A program made the position numbers and the translations under genes. A DNA stretch of 64,000 nt from Anopheles merus (taxonomy: Eukaryota; Arthropoda; Insecta; Diptera; Culicidae): contig NC_054084.1 of assembly GCF_017562075.2 (NCBI RefSeq), forward strand, positions 6,862,001 through 6,926,000, written 5' to 3'. Each line of letters begins with the position of its first letter. Positions within the stretch are counted from its first letter, which is position 1. Under the pieces are notes generated by a model that was not told where the DNA came from, did no database searches, and saw nothing but the letters and a program-made list of their open reading frames with translations. This document shows positions 1-12,200 of the stretch, piece after piece.

Positions 1-3000
1 TGTTAGTAGGTCTCTAAGGTAATAAACATACCGTTTGAAAATGTGCACAGAAATACTCAACATGTGCCGTTATTAATTAAACAATTTCTGAAATCTTATC
101 TTTTGAAAGTTTTTTTTTCTTCCACTTAAACGCTTATCACAATCAAAGGAATAATGTTACGTTTTAAATAGTCTACATGTGCAATAAAATAAAACAAGCA
201 CAGCGAAACAACATCATGAGTGCTTCCCGAAACCGAATTAAAAATAAAGACTCGGCATCCGTTTCACCCTTGGCCTACGGAACGAGCCGCACCAAAGAAT
301 CGCCATGCAAGCTGTCGGCGTTCACCGTCTACGGCTTGGTTTGTGGTTTTTTTTTTTGCCGAACATTAAAACGACACGGACCGCCACGGCAAAAGGGGTT
401 GAACGATGAAGCAGCATCGAAATGAAACATATTTAAGCTTTGCCAGCTTCATCTCCAAGGGTCTTCATTTGTGGAGTGTTTTGCTGCGGATTGCCGTGCG
501 AGAGTGTCTGTTGATTGCTTTCTTGAAAGTGTACTAGAAGATACTAGTGGTGTGGTCGGCACCCTTGAACGGCTTTTATTTGAAGGTGGTTTGTTGCCGT
601 TCTGATTTCCCGGTATCCCAGCCTCTTGCTTCACAAAATAAACCGTTTTATTAGTTCTAAAAATTGGTAAAAATTTCAGTCTCTTTCACAGCATCCAGCG
701 AGTTTGAGTGGTTGGTATGGTAACATTGTTCAAGCTTTCAAGTGCGACCGAATCATTCGGGCAATAAATTCGCCCCACCAATAACGATGAAACGGTTCCC
801 CGGAAAAAAGAAGAAACGGCAACACGTTTTGAGTTAATGAAGGCCCCACGGTTTTGATGAACAGCTTACCGCTTGCCCTAATTTAATGATTTTGCTTTTT
901 TTCGGGGATATAATTCGCCACATCTCAGGCAGCTAGCTAGCCAATGAGCCTACTTCCTTTCTTGAAGAGCATCCCCAGGCACACAGCAAAGCTCTTTTTG
1001 TGTCTCACAAGAGCCTCGCAATGAAATAAGTAACGTGGCATGTCTTGCCTTTTCGCCTGCTGGCGCCCTTCTCCGCCGAAACGACGAGTGCGAGTGGACA
1101 GCGTGAGCGCACCGCCATTTACTTTGTTTAACCATCAGAAGCACTAAACAGCCGTCATTAATTTCCCCGGGTCGGTTTCTTATTTGCAAAATTTACGAGC
1201 TGCCGTAAAAATTGTCCACTGTCTGTGGACTGTCGTCCACTCGGCGCAACACTGCCCACGTAGGAGAGGAATCTCGAATGAAGTCTTATATCTTCCCGAT
1301 GCTATTTTGCAAACACTTTGGGCTTTTCTTTGGTATGTTTGCTTGGTTTGTATAGCAGGAGAGTGTTGGAAACAAAGAAAGAGAAAGAGCAAGCGAAAGA
1401 GAGTGACCGATGCCAGCGATGACTGCTGCGAAGAGTGTCACAATATTGTGTTTTGTGGATTTCTTTGAACTAATTTACGTCAATTATCAATTGAAACAAA
1501 ATCAAACTACAATAACACGGCCATGATTCGTTTAAAAACGCACAAATATATTTCTGGTCTCATTCGTTTACTAAACGTAACAGCTTAAATTTCTTGACAC
1601 TTACTGTTGCATTTGGCTTTTTAGTGTTGGTATCGTTTTTTTGAATTTGTTTAATCTTTTCTTACCTTTTTGTTTACTCAAATAAAATGACAGCTTTGTT
1701 GATAGGAATGAAGCACTAAACCATACCAATACAAACGTTCACAACATTCGCTCCTAATTAGCTCCGTCCGCTTGTCGATTTGAAACCGATCAGAAAATTG
1801 ATTTAATGTGGTTCATAATTGTTGCTCTGACGGGTTGTCTTACATTGCAAAAGATTACATTAGTGTGTGACTTCCAGCAGAACATTAGAGTAGTGGAATA
1901 CAGATACGAGAGTACACACTTACCATCCTAAACTCGACGTCAATGTGTGTTTATTTTTTTAAAACCACACCTCCCACCGTGGGATTTGTTTTGTTTTTTT
2001 TGCGATTAAAGCTTGGGTTAATGTTCATGATTTCCTGTGTACAACTCGGTAGCTTCCGCTTCTACTGCCATACAGTGATTACAACATATTGGTTGGTTGT
2101 TTTACTCCACAATTTATCTCTAAGCTTGGCTGGCCATCAATAGTAGTGGACATTTGGACACAGACGGTAAGAGTTTTAATGTTCTGTTTTTTTTCCACTA
2201 CTTCCCAATTCGTACATTTAATGTTGCCATAACATTCAGACATACATGAAGGTGTTCGCTAAACTTTTGTGATGCCATACAACGAATTTGTTTCCCCTCT
2301 TCCTTATCACCCCCCTTTTTGTCTGACATCCAGCATTCGGGTTTTTGAAATCTGTTTCCATTTTGATTCTACTCCGTGTCGTGTGTCCCTTTCTGCGCGC
2401 GTGTTGCCCCCTTTTTTAATGCATCATCATGATTCGCTATCGTATAAAACTTTGAGCACAACAACGTTATCCAATTAAACAACTATTGTTCTAGCTAATT
2501 TACTTATACTGCGCTTGGCACAAGCCTAGTGTTGCTGAACGCTTCTGACACACGCTTTTGTACACCAGCATTACCACAATCGACGGAGGACCGTTTTTGT
2601 ATGACAAAAACGACTTCTTTTTTTTTTCAAAATAAATGCTGATGCTGCTGCTTCTACGGTCACATTTTCCCGGACACAATAATTTCCACTAAGCGTTCAA
2701 GTTACCTCATTCTGTCATGGTGTTGCGTCGAGTGTTTTTCATTTTATTTATTCTTTTACCAATGCAGCACTGTAAACTCCAAACGGTTTTTTATGTTTTA
2801 TTTTTAACTTATTTCATGTGCTTGTTTTATTTCTTATCCCTGCTTAGTTCCTTCGTTTGAGTAGTAAATACATTCGTTTAATCCTCCCCGTTTTCCTTCC
2901 TTTTTCTAATTGTATTTCAACCCATCTTTTTACATTCCTCCCACAGCTTATCCTGTTCGATTAATAGCTTACAACTTTTACGAATCTAATCAAAATCCTT

Positions 3001-3116
3001 TCAATTTTCAATTTCGAAGCATTTGCTTCTTTGTGGAGTCGTCGCGGAATTTCTCCTCCCGAGGCAAAAGTTTCGATCCGCTTCGCTCGGACGCAAGCAA
3101 ACTATCCACCAGCGGC
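1..3116. other. 3' flank and probable 3' UTR of the channel gene
   Basis: Non-coding on both strands as far as I can see. Open frames are short and show no domain or splice logic. The region is AT-rich with several T runs, and carries clustered AATAAA hexamers near 2743-2831 on the minus strand. No copy of the dispersed 17-bp motif occurs here. Confidence 0.6.
2826..2831 (-). terminator. Candidate polyadenylation signal for the channel transcript
   Basis: AATAAA on the minus strand about 286 nt past the stop codon. Further AATAAA hexamers follow at 2752-2747 and 2748-2743. The flanking sequence is rich in T on the plus strand. The cleavage site actually used cannot be told from sequence, and the 3' UTR may extend beyond these. 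Confidence 0.3.
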
Positions 3117-3235
3117 TCAAGGTTCATCCCCGGGCGTGTTGTTGCCGGACGCACCGCCGTTCGGGTCGCTCTGGAGCGTCACTTTCGGTTCCAGTGGGAT
3201 CATTTCCTCCGGTCGGGATTCCCTTCGCTCGACTG
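3117..3235 (-). CDS. Shawl: Shawl coding exon 11 (C-terminus and stop)
   Basis: Starts CA, completing a GCA alanine codon with the G left by exon 10, after acceptor TGCAG at 3240-3236. It runs to TGA at 3119-3117. It encodes ERRESRPEEMIPLEPKVT and ends NNTPGDEP (residues 623-661). The shared phase and the long acidic/Pro-rich open frame support it. A CAG|CAG repeat at the acceptor (3238-3233) gives an alternative site 3 nt downstream that would drop one residue. Confidence 0.75.
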
Positions 3236-6200
3236 CTGCACTCAAACGCCGAATGTCATGCCGGATGAGCGGCGACGAAGGAAAAGCAGACAAAAAAAAG
3301 AAAAAGAGAACGGAAACGGTTTGGAGTTGAGTTAATGGCACACAGACGCATTTCGTTCTGGCGGAGAAAATCTTGCGAAAGAATCGACTCCCCGCCCACT
3401 CTTACCCAGCGGAACAAGCAATTTCGGCTGTAATGGTAGCAATAAATCCACATTTCCGGTCGTCGGTTGGCGGGGCTGCAGGGAGCTGAGCTGAGGGACG
3501 TTGATAAAATCACCTACGCAAAAGGAGACGGGAGTGGCAAGAGCCGGTGAATGGAAAGCGTTCAAGAGGGAGCAAATTTGTCGTCGGCAGAAGACGAATG
3601 GATTATTATCAGCATTATTAGCATGAAATTTGCTTGCAAATGAAGCTTAAAACGGTGCCGGTGTAAGGCTTTGCTTGGAGCTTAGCCACCTTACCTTGCT
3701 GCAGTACGGCGGGTGGCTTCAGCACGGCCAGCCCCGGCACGGAGGGTCCTTGCAGGGTGAGCCCTATCACATTGACACCGTTCACGTGACCTATAGAGGG
3801 GGGAAAAGATTTGTTACAAAAATGTATTTTACAAAAATACTACTAAAAAGCTATCACTGTATCGCGCCCTTCAAGCGCGGCGAAAGCTTTGAAAGCTCCA
3901 AAGCTCACGAAGCTCGAGTAACGAGAAGGAAAAGCTCCATCGACGCGTGCGAAAGCTTACCGATTTTCGCCCCACCGAAAGCGTCCTTAAAGATGGCGGG
4001 ATGGGTCGGTTGGGTGTGTTGGTGTTTCAGCGCGTTCACCCGCCGGTTGGCCACTCCCATGTCCCGCTTCCGGCGCGGCTGCTCGACCGGCAGCACACGG
4101 CGACGCTTCTTGGGCAGCTTCGAGCGGGCCTGCAAGAAAGCGGAAAGACAACAATGCAGTGCAAGAAACAAAAAAACAAAAAAGGAATAAAAAGCAAATG
4201 ATCACCGAATTTCACTTGCGGACAAACACACCACCGCACGCTGACCGAAGGAAGCGGGCAACAAAGTGTCCCTTTTTTTCTTCCTGCGCGAGGAAGGCCC
4301 GGATGGTTCGTGGAAAATAATCGCCACGGAAAGTTGTAGCTTTAGTGTGGATAAGCCAGCAGAGGAGCAGACGAAAGGAAGGGAGAGCAAGGCAAGGCGG
4401 GCAGAAAATAATCACCAGATAACAACGTCTTTGTTTACACTGTGTTTGTTTTTCGGGGGGTTTCTTCTGCATCTCGGCTTCCCCAAACTGCGCCGGTAAC
4501 ACTGCGGAGGAAATGTTTTGCCTTTGTGTTGTGGCTAAAGGGAACAAGTTCGCGGGAAAGTGTGAACCGTTGGAGGGGTTGGAGCTGGAGTTGGTTTGCT
4601 GGTGCATGGAAAATCGTGGGCATGGAAAGTGGAGAAAGCAACCTTTCTGTGTGTCTGTGTGTGGGAGGCTGAACCGTGTACGATGTGTAAATTTGTGCTC
4701 CCTTTTTCGTTGAAGGGTAAATTATCTGATCAGCACAAAACACCTTTTCTAGCCCCCGGGCAGTTGTGTGGTGGTGGTTAGTAGTTAGTTGGAAGGTTTG
4801 GGAACCGTTTGGAGGTTTTGTTTTCAATTTTCAGCCGTTTCGGTGGGTTCAGCTTTACCCCTCAGCACCTTGTGTTTGGTAATTGTTTGATAAGAAAAAA
4901 AGGGAAACATCTGCAGTATGTTTGATAATTAAAAGGAAACTGTTGATAACATATCGGATTTTTTTCTCTTTTGCTATTGGTATAGACTATATTTCAGCAA
5001 TTTAAACATTTAAAGAAACAGTTTCACACAACGAAAATAATTGATGATAATTAATGTTAAACTGTGGCGGAGCCAAACGCCCTATTCCAATGATTCCTTT
5101 TACATTGTTTTTGGATTTGGTTTTCTACTGTCTAAACCTTCCCAGTAGCACGTGTTTTTTTTTTGTGGTTAGGTAAGCAAGTGTCCCGTCACCTCCAGGA
5201 GCCCCATGGTAAGTCGAACACGGTGTTGTCTTTTCCGATGTCGCCAATCAGTGCGATTGTTTGTTCAGGTCTGGCCGGGAGATGGGCTCAAATTGCTTTG
5301 CATATAAATGACGCCCTTTTTGCCCTCAGACTGGACCGACAGAGAAAAAAGAAAACACACACACACAGAGAGACCCACCGCTGTAAGGATCGGTTACACA
5401 TTAATATTCCACCCACCACGCGGGGTGACCCGGGCTAATCGGTGAAAGTAATCAACAGCGTATTATGCAAAATTAACAATAAATATTTTATCGCGTCTAG
5501 AGAGGGTGTGGGTGTGTGTGTGTGTGTGATGAGAAAAGTTATGTCAGTCGTAAGCGCTTTTCTTTCGCTCCATACAACCGATCTACCTTTCAAACGAAGC
5601 GGACAAAAGAAAGCTCCAGAAAGCTCGTTACACAACAGCATAATAAATCGCATTTACACAATCGCTTACTAAGCGCAACAAACTAAATGCGATCGGTTCG
5701 TTGTTTTAGCAAATGGAGAAAATAAAAAGAACACAAAGGAAAATATGCAACGAAAAACACACACACAGAGGATAAATTTCCCGCTAAGCTACAACCCATC
5801 GCCGATTGCGCAATGTTTATCTTTCTTGCTTTGTCTTTTTTTCGCCCTTTCCGTAGCTGTCCCGAAAGGCGAACACGGTGCACATTATGTGCGCGGTGTG
5901 AATCCTTTTTTTTTATATATATTTTTGCTTTCCACCTTCGGAACCCACCGGGTAGAGCGCGGAAGAAAAGGGAGCCCAATTTGAGATACTGCCAGAGTCG
6001 ATAAAAATTTAAATGAGAAAATTATGTAAATCGAACAAGCGCCGCCAGAGTGCGCCTCTGTCACTTGCGCGAAAGGTTGCTTTTTAGCTGCTTGGAGAAA
6101 AACACGCGCACACACACATACACACACAAACATAAAAATGCGAATGTGGCACCTGGTGACCGAAACAGAGCGCCCGGAAAGGAGGTAGTGGCAGTGTGGG

Positions 6201-9200
6201 GCGGCAGTTTTGGCTGCAGTTTGGTAATCTTTTTCCTTTCAGCAGGAAATCATCCGTGCAGCGATAAATTCGTGCACACAAACTCGGAGCACAGGGAAAT
6301 GAAACGGCCGCAGCTGGGCCCCGCGTTGCTGCTTCATGTGTCGTTACATCAGGAGTCGTGGAGGCGTTTTTGTCCCGCATTTCCTATAGAAACAAAAATA
6401 GAACACTGCTCCGCCTGTATCCCTGTATGTCTAGGCTGTGGAGAGGCTGCTCTATGCCCTCGCTAAATCCCTGCTCGACACATCCACTCGCCAAAGCCAC
6501 TCTACGGAAGCGCCGGGTCAGACTAATGACGTAAGCGGACGTGTCTCTTCGTCGCCATTTTTCATCCACCGTCACGCTGAAAACGCTTCAAAACGCAGCA
6601 CAGATGTATCGTGAAACAAGCCAACAGGTAAATGAGCGCACATTAGCCCACGGCACCGCTTGATGAGCGAGCAAATGAAGTGACACAAGAATTGCCCGGG
6701 GGTGGCATTAGTAGTCAATAGTCAAGCAGCTCTGTCCCTCTCGCTTCTCTCTCTTTCGTGACACTTGAAAAGGACACTGTCTTGGGTGAGGTGGCTTTCA
6801 GGGCTTTCGGCTTCTCTTCGAGCTTTAAATGAGTCGGCTGCCGCTAGTCTAGAAGGGACTAGTGCCCAGCGTGACCCAGCCAGCGGGACGGGTTTTATGC
6901 TAATAACCTTGAGCATGTGGGCTGCCGTGCATCATGCTTGAATGTCTTTCAAAGTGCTCCGAACAGCGTGCAACTGTCAGGCGGGGCGTTTTGTTTGATC
7001 AACTTTACCCAACACGGCCAACTTCGGGGTTGGGTTGAATGGTTCGAAAAACAGGATGAAGGGCCTTCTATTCCCTTTTTTCAGTGTTTCGGTTTTGCCT
7101 GAATCGTGTTTTTTTTTTGTTATTGCTGGCTCCATTTGTGTCCCTATGTCCATTGAATCCTTATCGAATGGGAAGCAAATTGGAACAATCTCTCGACCGG
7201 GTAAACGAGCTGTCAAGTGCAGTTAATTAGAACGAAACTGTCCCTGTGAATTGAGGAGAGAGAAAAAAAAGAGTAACAACTAACGGGCTGGAAATTGTGT
7301 GGGTTTTGGAGTTTGTCATTAGCAGATGCGAAGTGGAGTATTGAATAGTTTTTGGGGGAGCTTGTGTTTTCAATTGGAATGGCAATTTATTGTACAATCT
7401 AACGGGAAGAGGAGATAATTAATTTATGGATGCATGAAAATTTTCATACATAAATACATTAAAAAGCTCCAAACACAACCCGTTTATTAACATTATTTTA
7501 ACAAACCTTTCTATGTTGCATCTTCGTAGAGATCCAACAAGTAGATCCAAACAAAAACTAACTCCTAAATTGCCTTCAATGCAGACTGTTACCTTTATGA
7601 TTCATTTCTTTGGGCCAATTTCTGCCCTCCAAATGAGCGAGAAATGTTCTCCCGCCACCGACGAACAGTCCTCTGCCAACCCCTAGCACGGCCATGCAAT
7701 AAGATCATTTATCACACAACCGAAAGAAATTGGACACGCCGATAACTCACGGTTGCTGCCACGCTTCCCAAACCCAGACGGCCCAAGTTCACGGTGGAAA
7801 ATTTAGAACCATCCAGCGACAGGTACATAAATCATAGCTGACGCGACGGGAGTGGAACATAAATCTACAAATTAAGGTCAAGATTAAGACAATATTGCTC
7901 TCTTAGTCTGTAGAGGAACTTAGCCTCAAACTGCTCGAACCTAGTGATCCGCCGTTTGGAGCATGATGAATATGGCGCCATTAGAATGGATGAAGCATCT
8001 GTAGGGCAGGGTTATTGAAAAAGCATAATTTTGATGTATTTCTGTAATGATTTTCTGCAGAAACGACCGACCAAAAAAAAAGGGGGAAACCAAACCAAGA
8101 CATTCCGACCGAACGGTAAGACAATAAAGCAGTAAAACCAAGCTCGTCCCTCGCACTCCGACTACGACAATGGCGATGAATCTATAAGCAATTTCTCACC
8201 CGACCGCATCTGGCACGGGGGATAAAAGTTTGGCTCTCGCTAAAGTTTTGCTGCGAACTCCGAGACTCCGCATCCGTTCGTCCGCTATCCCAAGATAATA
8301 TTTCCGCCTCGGTGAAAGTTACGCTGAGCCGCAGCTTTTTCACTATCTCCCAAGTGGACCACACTCCGTCCATCTAGCAGCAGCAGCAGCAGCCGGAGCA
8401 ATCCGTACCACAAAGTCTAGTCTCGCACAAACTTCCAGGAAGCACCAGAATCAAAGTCTGCACTACACTGCCCCGTGCGTTCCTGCGCCGGCAGCAGATC
8501 GTGAAGTAAAGTTATCACTATGCAGAATTCTTTCGCACACTGCTTGCGCAAGAAAAAAAACTTTCCCATTTCTTCAGACCCCCGGCGGCCATTTACTTAC
8601 ACTTTCCGCCCTGCTGCATGCCAAACATGGATCATTGAGTGAATGGTTTTCGGGCAGCAGTAGCAGCAGCAGCAGTCAGAAAACAAGCCAACGGTGGCCC
8701 AGTCGCCCCTGATAGTTTGACAAATTTGCCTGCTCTGCCGTCTGCATTACCGCGTGCATTCCCAACGGCGGGAGTATTAAAGCCGTTAATCATCACATCT
8801 CCCAGTGGTGCTGGTGGTGGTCAGTGGCTCAAGTGCGCAACAGAGAGAGAGCATTGAACAGAGTGTCAACTTTATCGGTTTGGAAACATCGACACCGACC
8901 GGAGCTCATCGTTCACTTCCCGCCTTTGTTGGTGAGGCTTTTGGAATGTCTTTATTGCTTTTTTCGGGTGGATAAAAATGCGTTTCACTGAGCAACAGGA
9001 AGTTCGTTCCGGAGCAACAGCCCTTTTTTTCTGTTCCGGAAGGTGCCGGAAGAGCCTGCGCCACAAGCTTGGGATTTTCCCGCCCGTCCGGGGTTTGTGG
9101 TTGTGGGGTAACACTCAGGGTTTTGTTTTCTACTCCTGATGTTGCTGCTCTTGCTTCGTTGTGAGTAAAAAGTTCAGTAAAGCTGTACTCGGTCATAAAT

Positions 9201-12200
9201 CGTACCTAACAAGCATTGGCCTCGTGTCATCCCGCAAGCTTTTCCGCGCACTGCAAGGGAGCGGGCCAAAAACACAACTTTTACGTTTGATGATGAGTTT
9301 TGTTCGGGCATTACCTTGCCGTGAGAGAGGAGAGTGAGAGAGAGAAAAAAGAGCTCCCGCCAGAAAGCAACCAAAAATAACCGCCCGACCCATGACTCGA
9401 ATCAGAAGCTGTTCGTTATGGGTGATTGATGAACGAACATGTTTGGATTTTCCCGCCAGTGATAAGGAATGGAACGGTGGATGTGAGGTTTCCGCCTTGT
9501 CGGTGTAAATATGCGATGAGCTCTTGCAGCCAGTGACCTTTGTACGTAAATTTGATGCTTAGGTTGAGTAAGAGGTACCACGAGACACGAGACATGCATG
9601 TCATTTTTTTATGGTAATAAGCAATTGAGTGGAATGAAATCTTACTTTCGAGATGGTTGAAGTGTTTTTTTCCTATTAGAGTGGACTTTTATAAGAATTT
9701 AAAAATACTCAATTTTATCGTATTAGAATTGAACGAGAGCTTGCGAAGCTTATTTGAAATTTCTAATAATGTTTTCGTCTGTGTTTTTACCTCGAATTTA
9801 TTACTTCACACCATTATTAAAATCTTCACATAATTCCACGAAAACCCCAACTATAATCCATCCTCATTTTCGGTAATACGATCGTAAAGCTGGCAATTTC
9901 ACATTCATAATTAAAGCGAATAATTAAAACCCGATCTTACAGGCTCGGCTCGGCGACCGAGGAGCTGCTGCTCATTAAATTTCCCATCAAACCGCTGAAC
10001 CACCACCACTGCCTCATCCCCATACACTCACCTGTGTGTGCGAGTAGAACATGGAGAAATTGCTGACAATAACGGGCACGGGCAGGGCGATCGTCAGCAC
10101 ACCGGCCAGGGCGCACAGCGCACCGACGAACATGCCGACGTACGTTTTCGGTGCCATGTCGCCGTACCCGACCGTGGTCATCGTTACGATCGCCCACCAC
10201 AGCCCGAGCGGGATGCTCTTGAACTGGTTGTCCGGGTTGTCCTGCAAAACAACGAGAGGAGAGAGAGAAGCAAAGGCAGCTTTATAATGAGTAAAAGGTG
10301 TGAAAATGAATAAATACATGGTAAATGAAATTAAACACGACGGGACGGAATGGTAATGCGCGAATGTTTCCGAGAACGAACCTGCGTGACCTTTGTTGTT
10401 TTTGGGGGGAGACATCGGATAAGACTCAACGTTCTGTGCGGGGGTGCGTGGCGACACTAAACTCTTAAACATGGCGTTAAAACCTGTGTCCTTGGGTACG
10501 AAAGCAAAAGCCACGAACGCATAATCCTTTTTGGCACGTACTGAAACCCCGCCGATAAAAACAACAAATCACTCACTCGATGGTAAAGTACCTTTTTTGT
10601 GTTGTTTTTTTTTTTTTGTTTTTTCGCATGAAGGGATTGGTCAAAGATTACACCCAAACGCACGCATACACACGCTCTGTAATGGACGTAAATGATTTTT
10701 ACTCATCCGTATCATTAGCCGGGCTTTACGATTTAATCTTTAATTATGCTTCCGGTGGGAGACGAGGGCTTGAAACATCGAACCTTTTCGCTGGAACAAC
10801 GTTTCGTGCTGAGAAGGATGAGGGAAAAAAATGCAGAGTGCCAGCTGCAAAACTTTCAAACTGACAGATTAACGAGCTTTCGCAAAAGGTCAGCAGAAGC
10901 GGGGGTGGGGAGCGAGAAAAAATAACACAAACGATGCGGAGCTTTCCGCTTTTTAAACGAACTCCTGCTGGAGCGTCCCGCACAAAGGGCACTGTGAAGG
11001 GGCGGGGCAATTTTAACCAAAACCACCCGCTTGATCCTTGTACCGTGGTGAACACCGGCCCCCGGATTGCCGCTCTCGTAATCGGCTGACACAAAATTCA
11101 AATTAATTTACCCTAATCAACGTAATCTCGAACCGAGCGGGCAAATCTTTCTTTCACGCGCGCTCACGCTCACCACCACCACCGTGCTCCGTGTGGACAG
11201 ATCATTATTTTAAGGAACTCCACCGTCATCGTAGCTCATTTGTAGTCGTCGTTTCGCTCGATTTTTCGCTCACTCACGCACCATGGCAACCTGCGAACGG
11301 ACGCCACTTCTCATTAGCGACATCAACTGGTTGGCATCGACAACAAAAGCGGTACACCGGTTATTTGTGTGTATGTGTGCCTTCCTTCCATCTTACACAC
11401 CCACACGACGCACATCAATCCTACGCATCCATAGTAACGGGTTGCCGAACGACCCATTGTACTTGCCGGTACCCGGGGAGATAGTTTTTCCATCAACAAA
11501 GCGGTTCCGCTTCTAGCAGGCGCTACCGCGTCATGGTCAACCTACGCAACTTGAACACCATTAAAACGCAAACGCAAGGAAGGAAGGAGCGCGCAGCGAA
11601 AGGGGTAGCAAAGCCATAAAACAAAAACTTTATCTCATATCGGCATCCGATTGGTCCCGGGGCCAGCGGAGTGTGTTGTGTTGCTGTGTGCCAAAAAAAA
11701 ACCGGTCGTTAACCGGGTCGTTGATGGTGTGTGTACTGCCTCTCTTTGTTTCGTGTGTCTGCACTTTGGGGCGGAAAGCGCGAAAGCACATTCCCAGCGT
11801 CAAGATGAAGCAGCTCTCGCGTCCGGTGGAGCAAAGTTGTGAGTAGTGAGGTTTTTCAACCAGCCAGCGAAAGATAAACGTGAAATATGTGGTCGTATGG
11901 AAAATTACATTTCTGCTGCATTATGAGCGTGGTGATGATGATGAAGAACAATAATGCTGCACAATTGGAGCGATTTGTGGACTGGCGGTTTCACGGCATT
12001 CTATGTGGAGAGGCAGTATAGAAGCACTTGAATGGTTTTGTGGTAGAATGAAGTGTTATTTCTGCTTTTAAATTTCATGGGGCGTAAGTATAATGGCTAA
12101 ATCCGCTTTGGCATCGCAGAATCCTTGCAAGCTTGCTGTTTCGATTAAAAATGCCTCAAGAAAGCTGCATATTGCAATTTCTATACTACATTTTGTTCCA

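Larger units (their letters stand above)
4130..10031 (-). other. Channel intron between exons 7 and 8 (5.9 kb)
   Basis: Bounded by donor GTGAGT after 10032 and acceptor TGCAG before 4129. It contains a GT run at 5512-5528, a CA-rich stretch near 6105-6130, AGC repeats at 8376-8393 and about 8654-8675, and AT-rich patches around 7400-7560 and 9600-9900. I see no exon-like conserved frame inside. Confidence 0.8.

Noticed and set aside
3675..4190. Plus-strand open frame of 171 codons
   Set aside because: It is antisense to channel exons 8 and 9 and resembles no recognised protein family.
10014..10514. Minus-strand open frame extending channel exon 7 on both sides as an intronless gene
   Set aside because: The channel homology starts sharply at the acceptor (10241) and ends at the donor (10032); the extensions are intron sequence.
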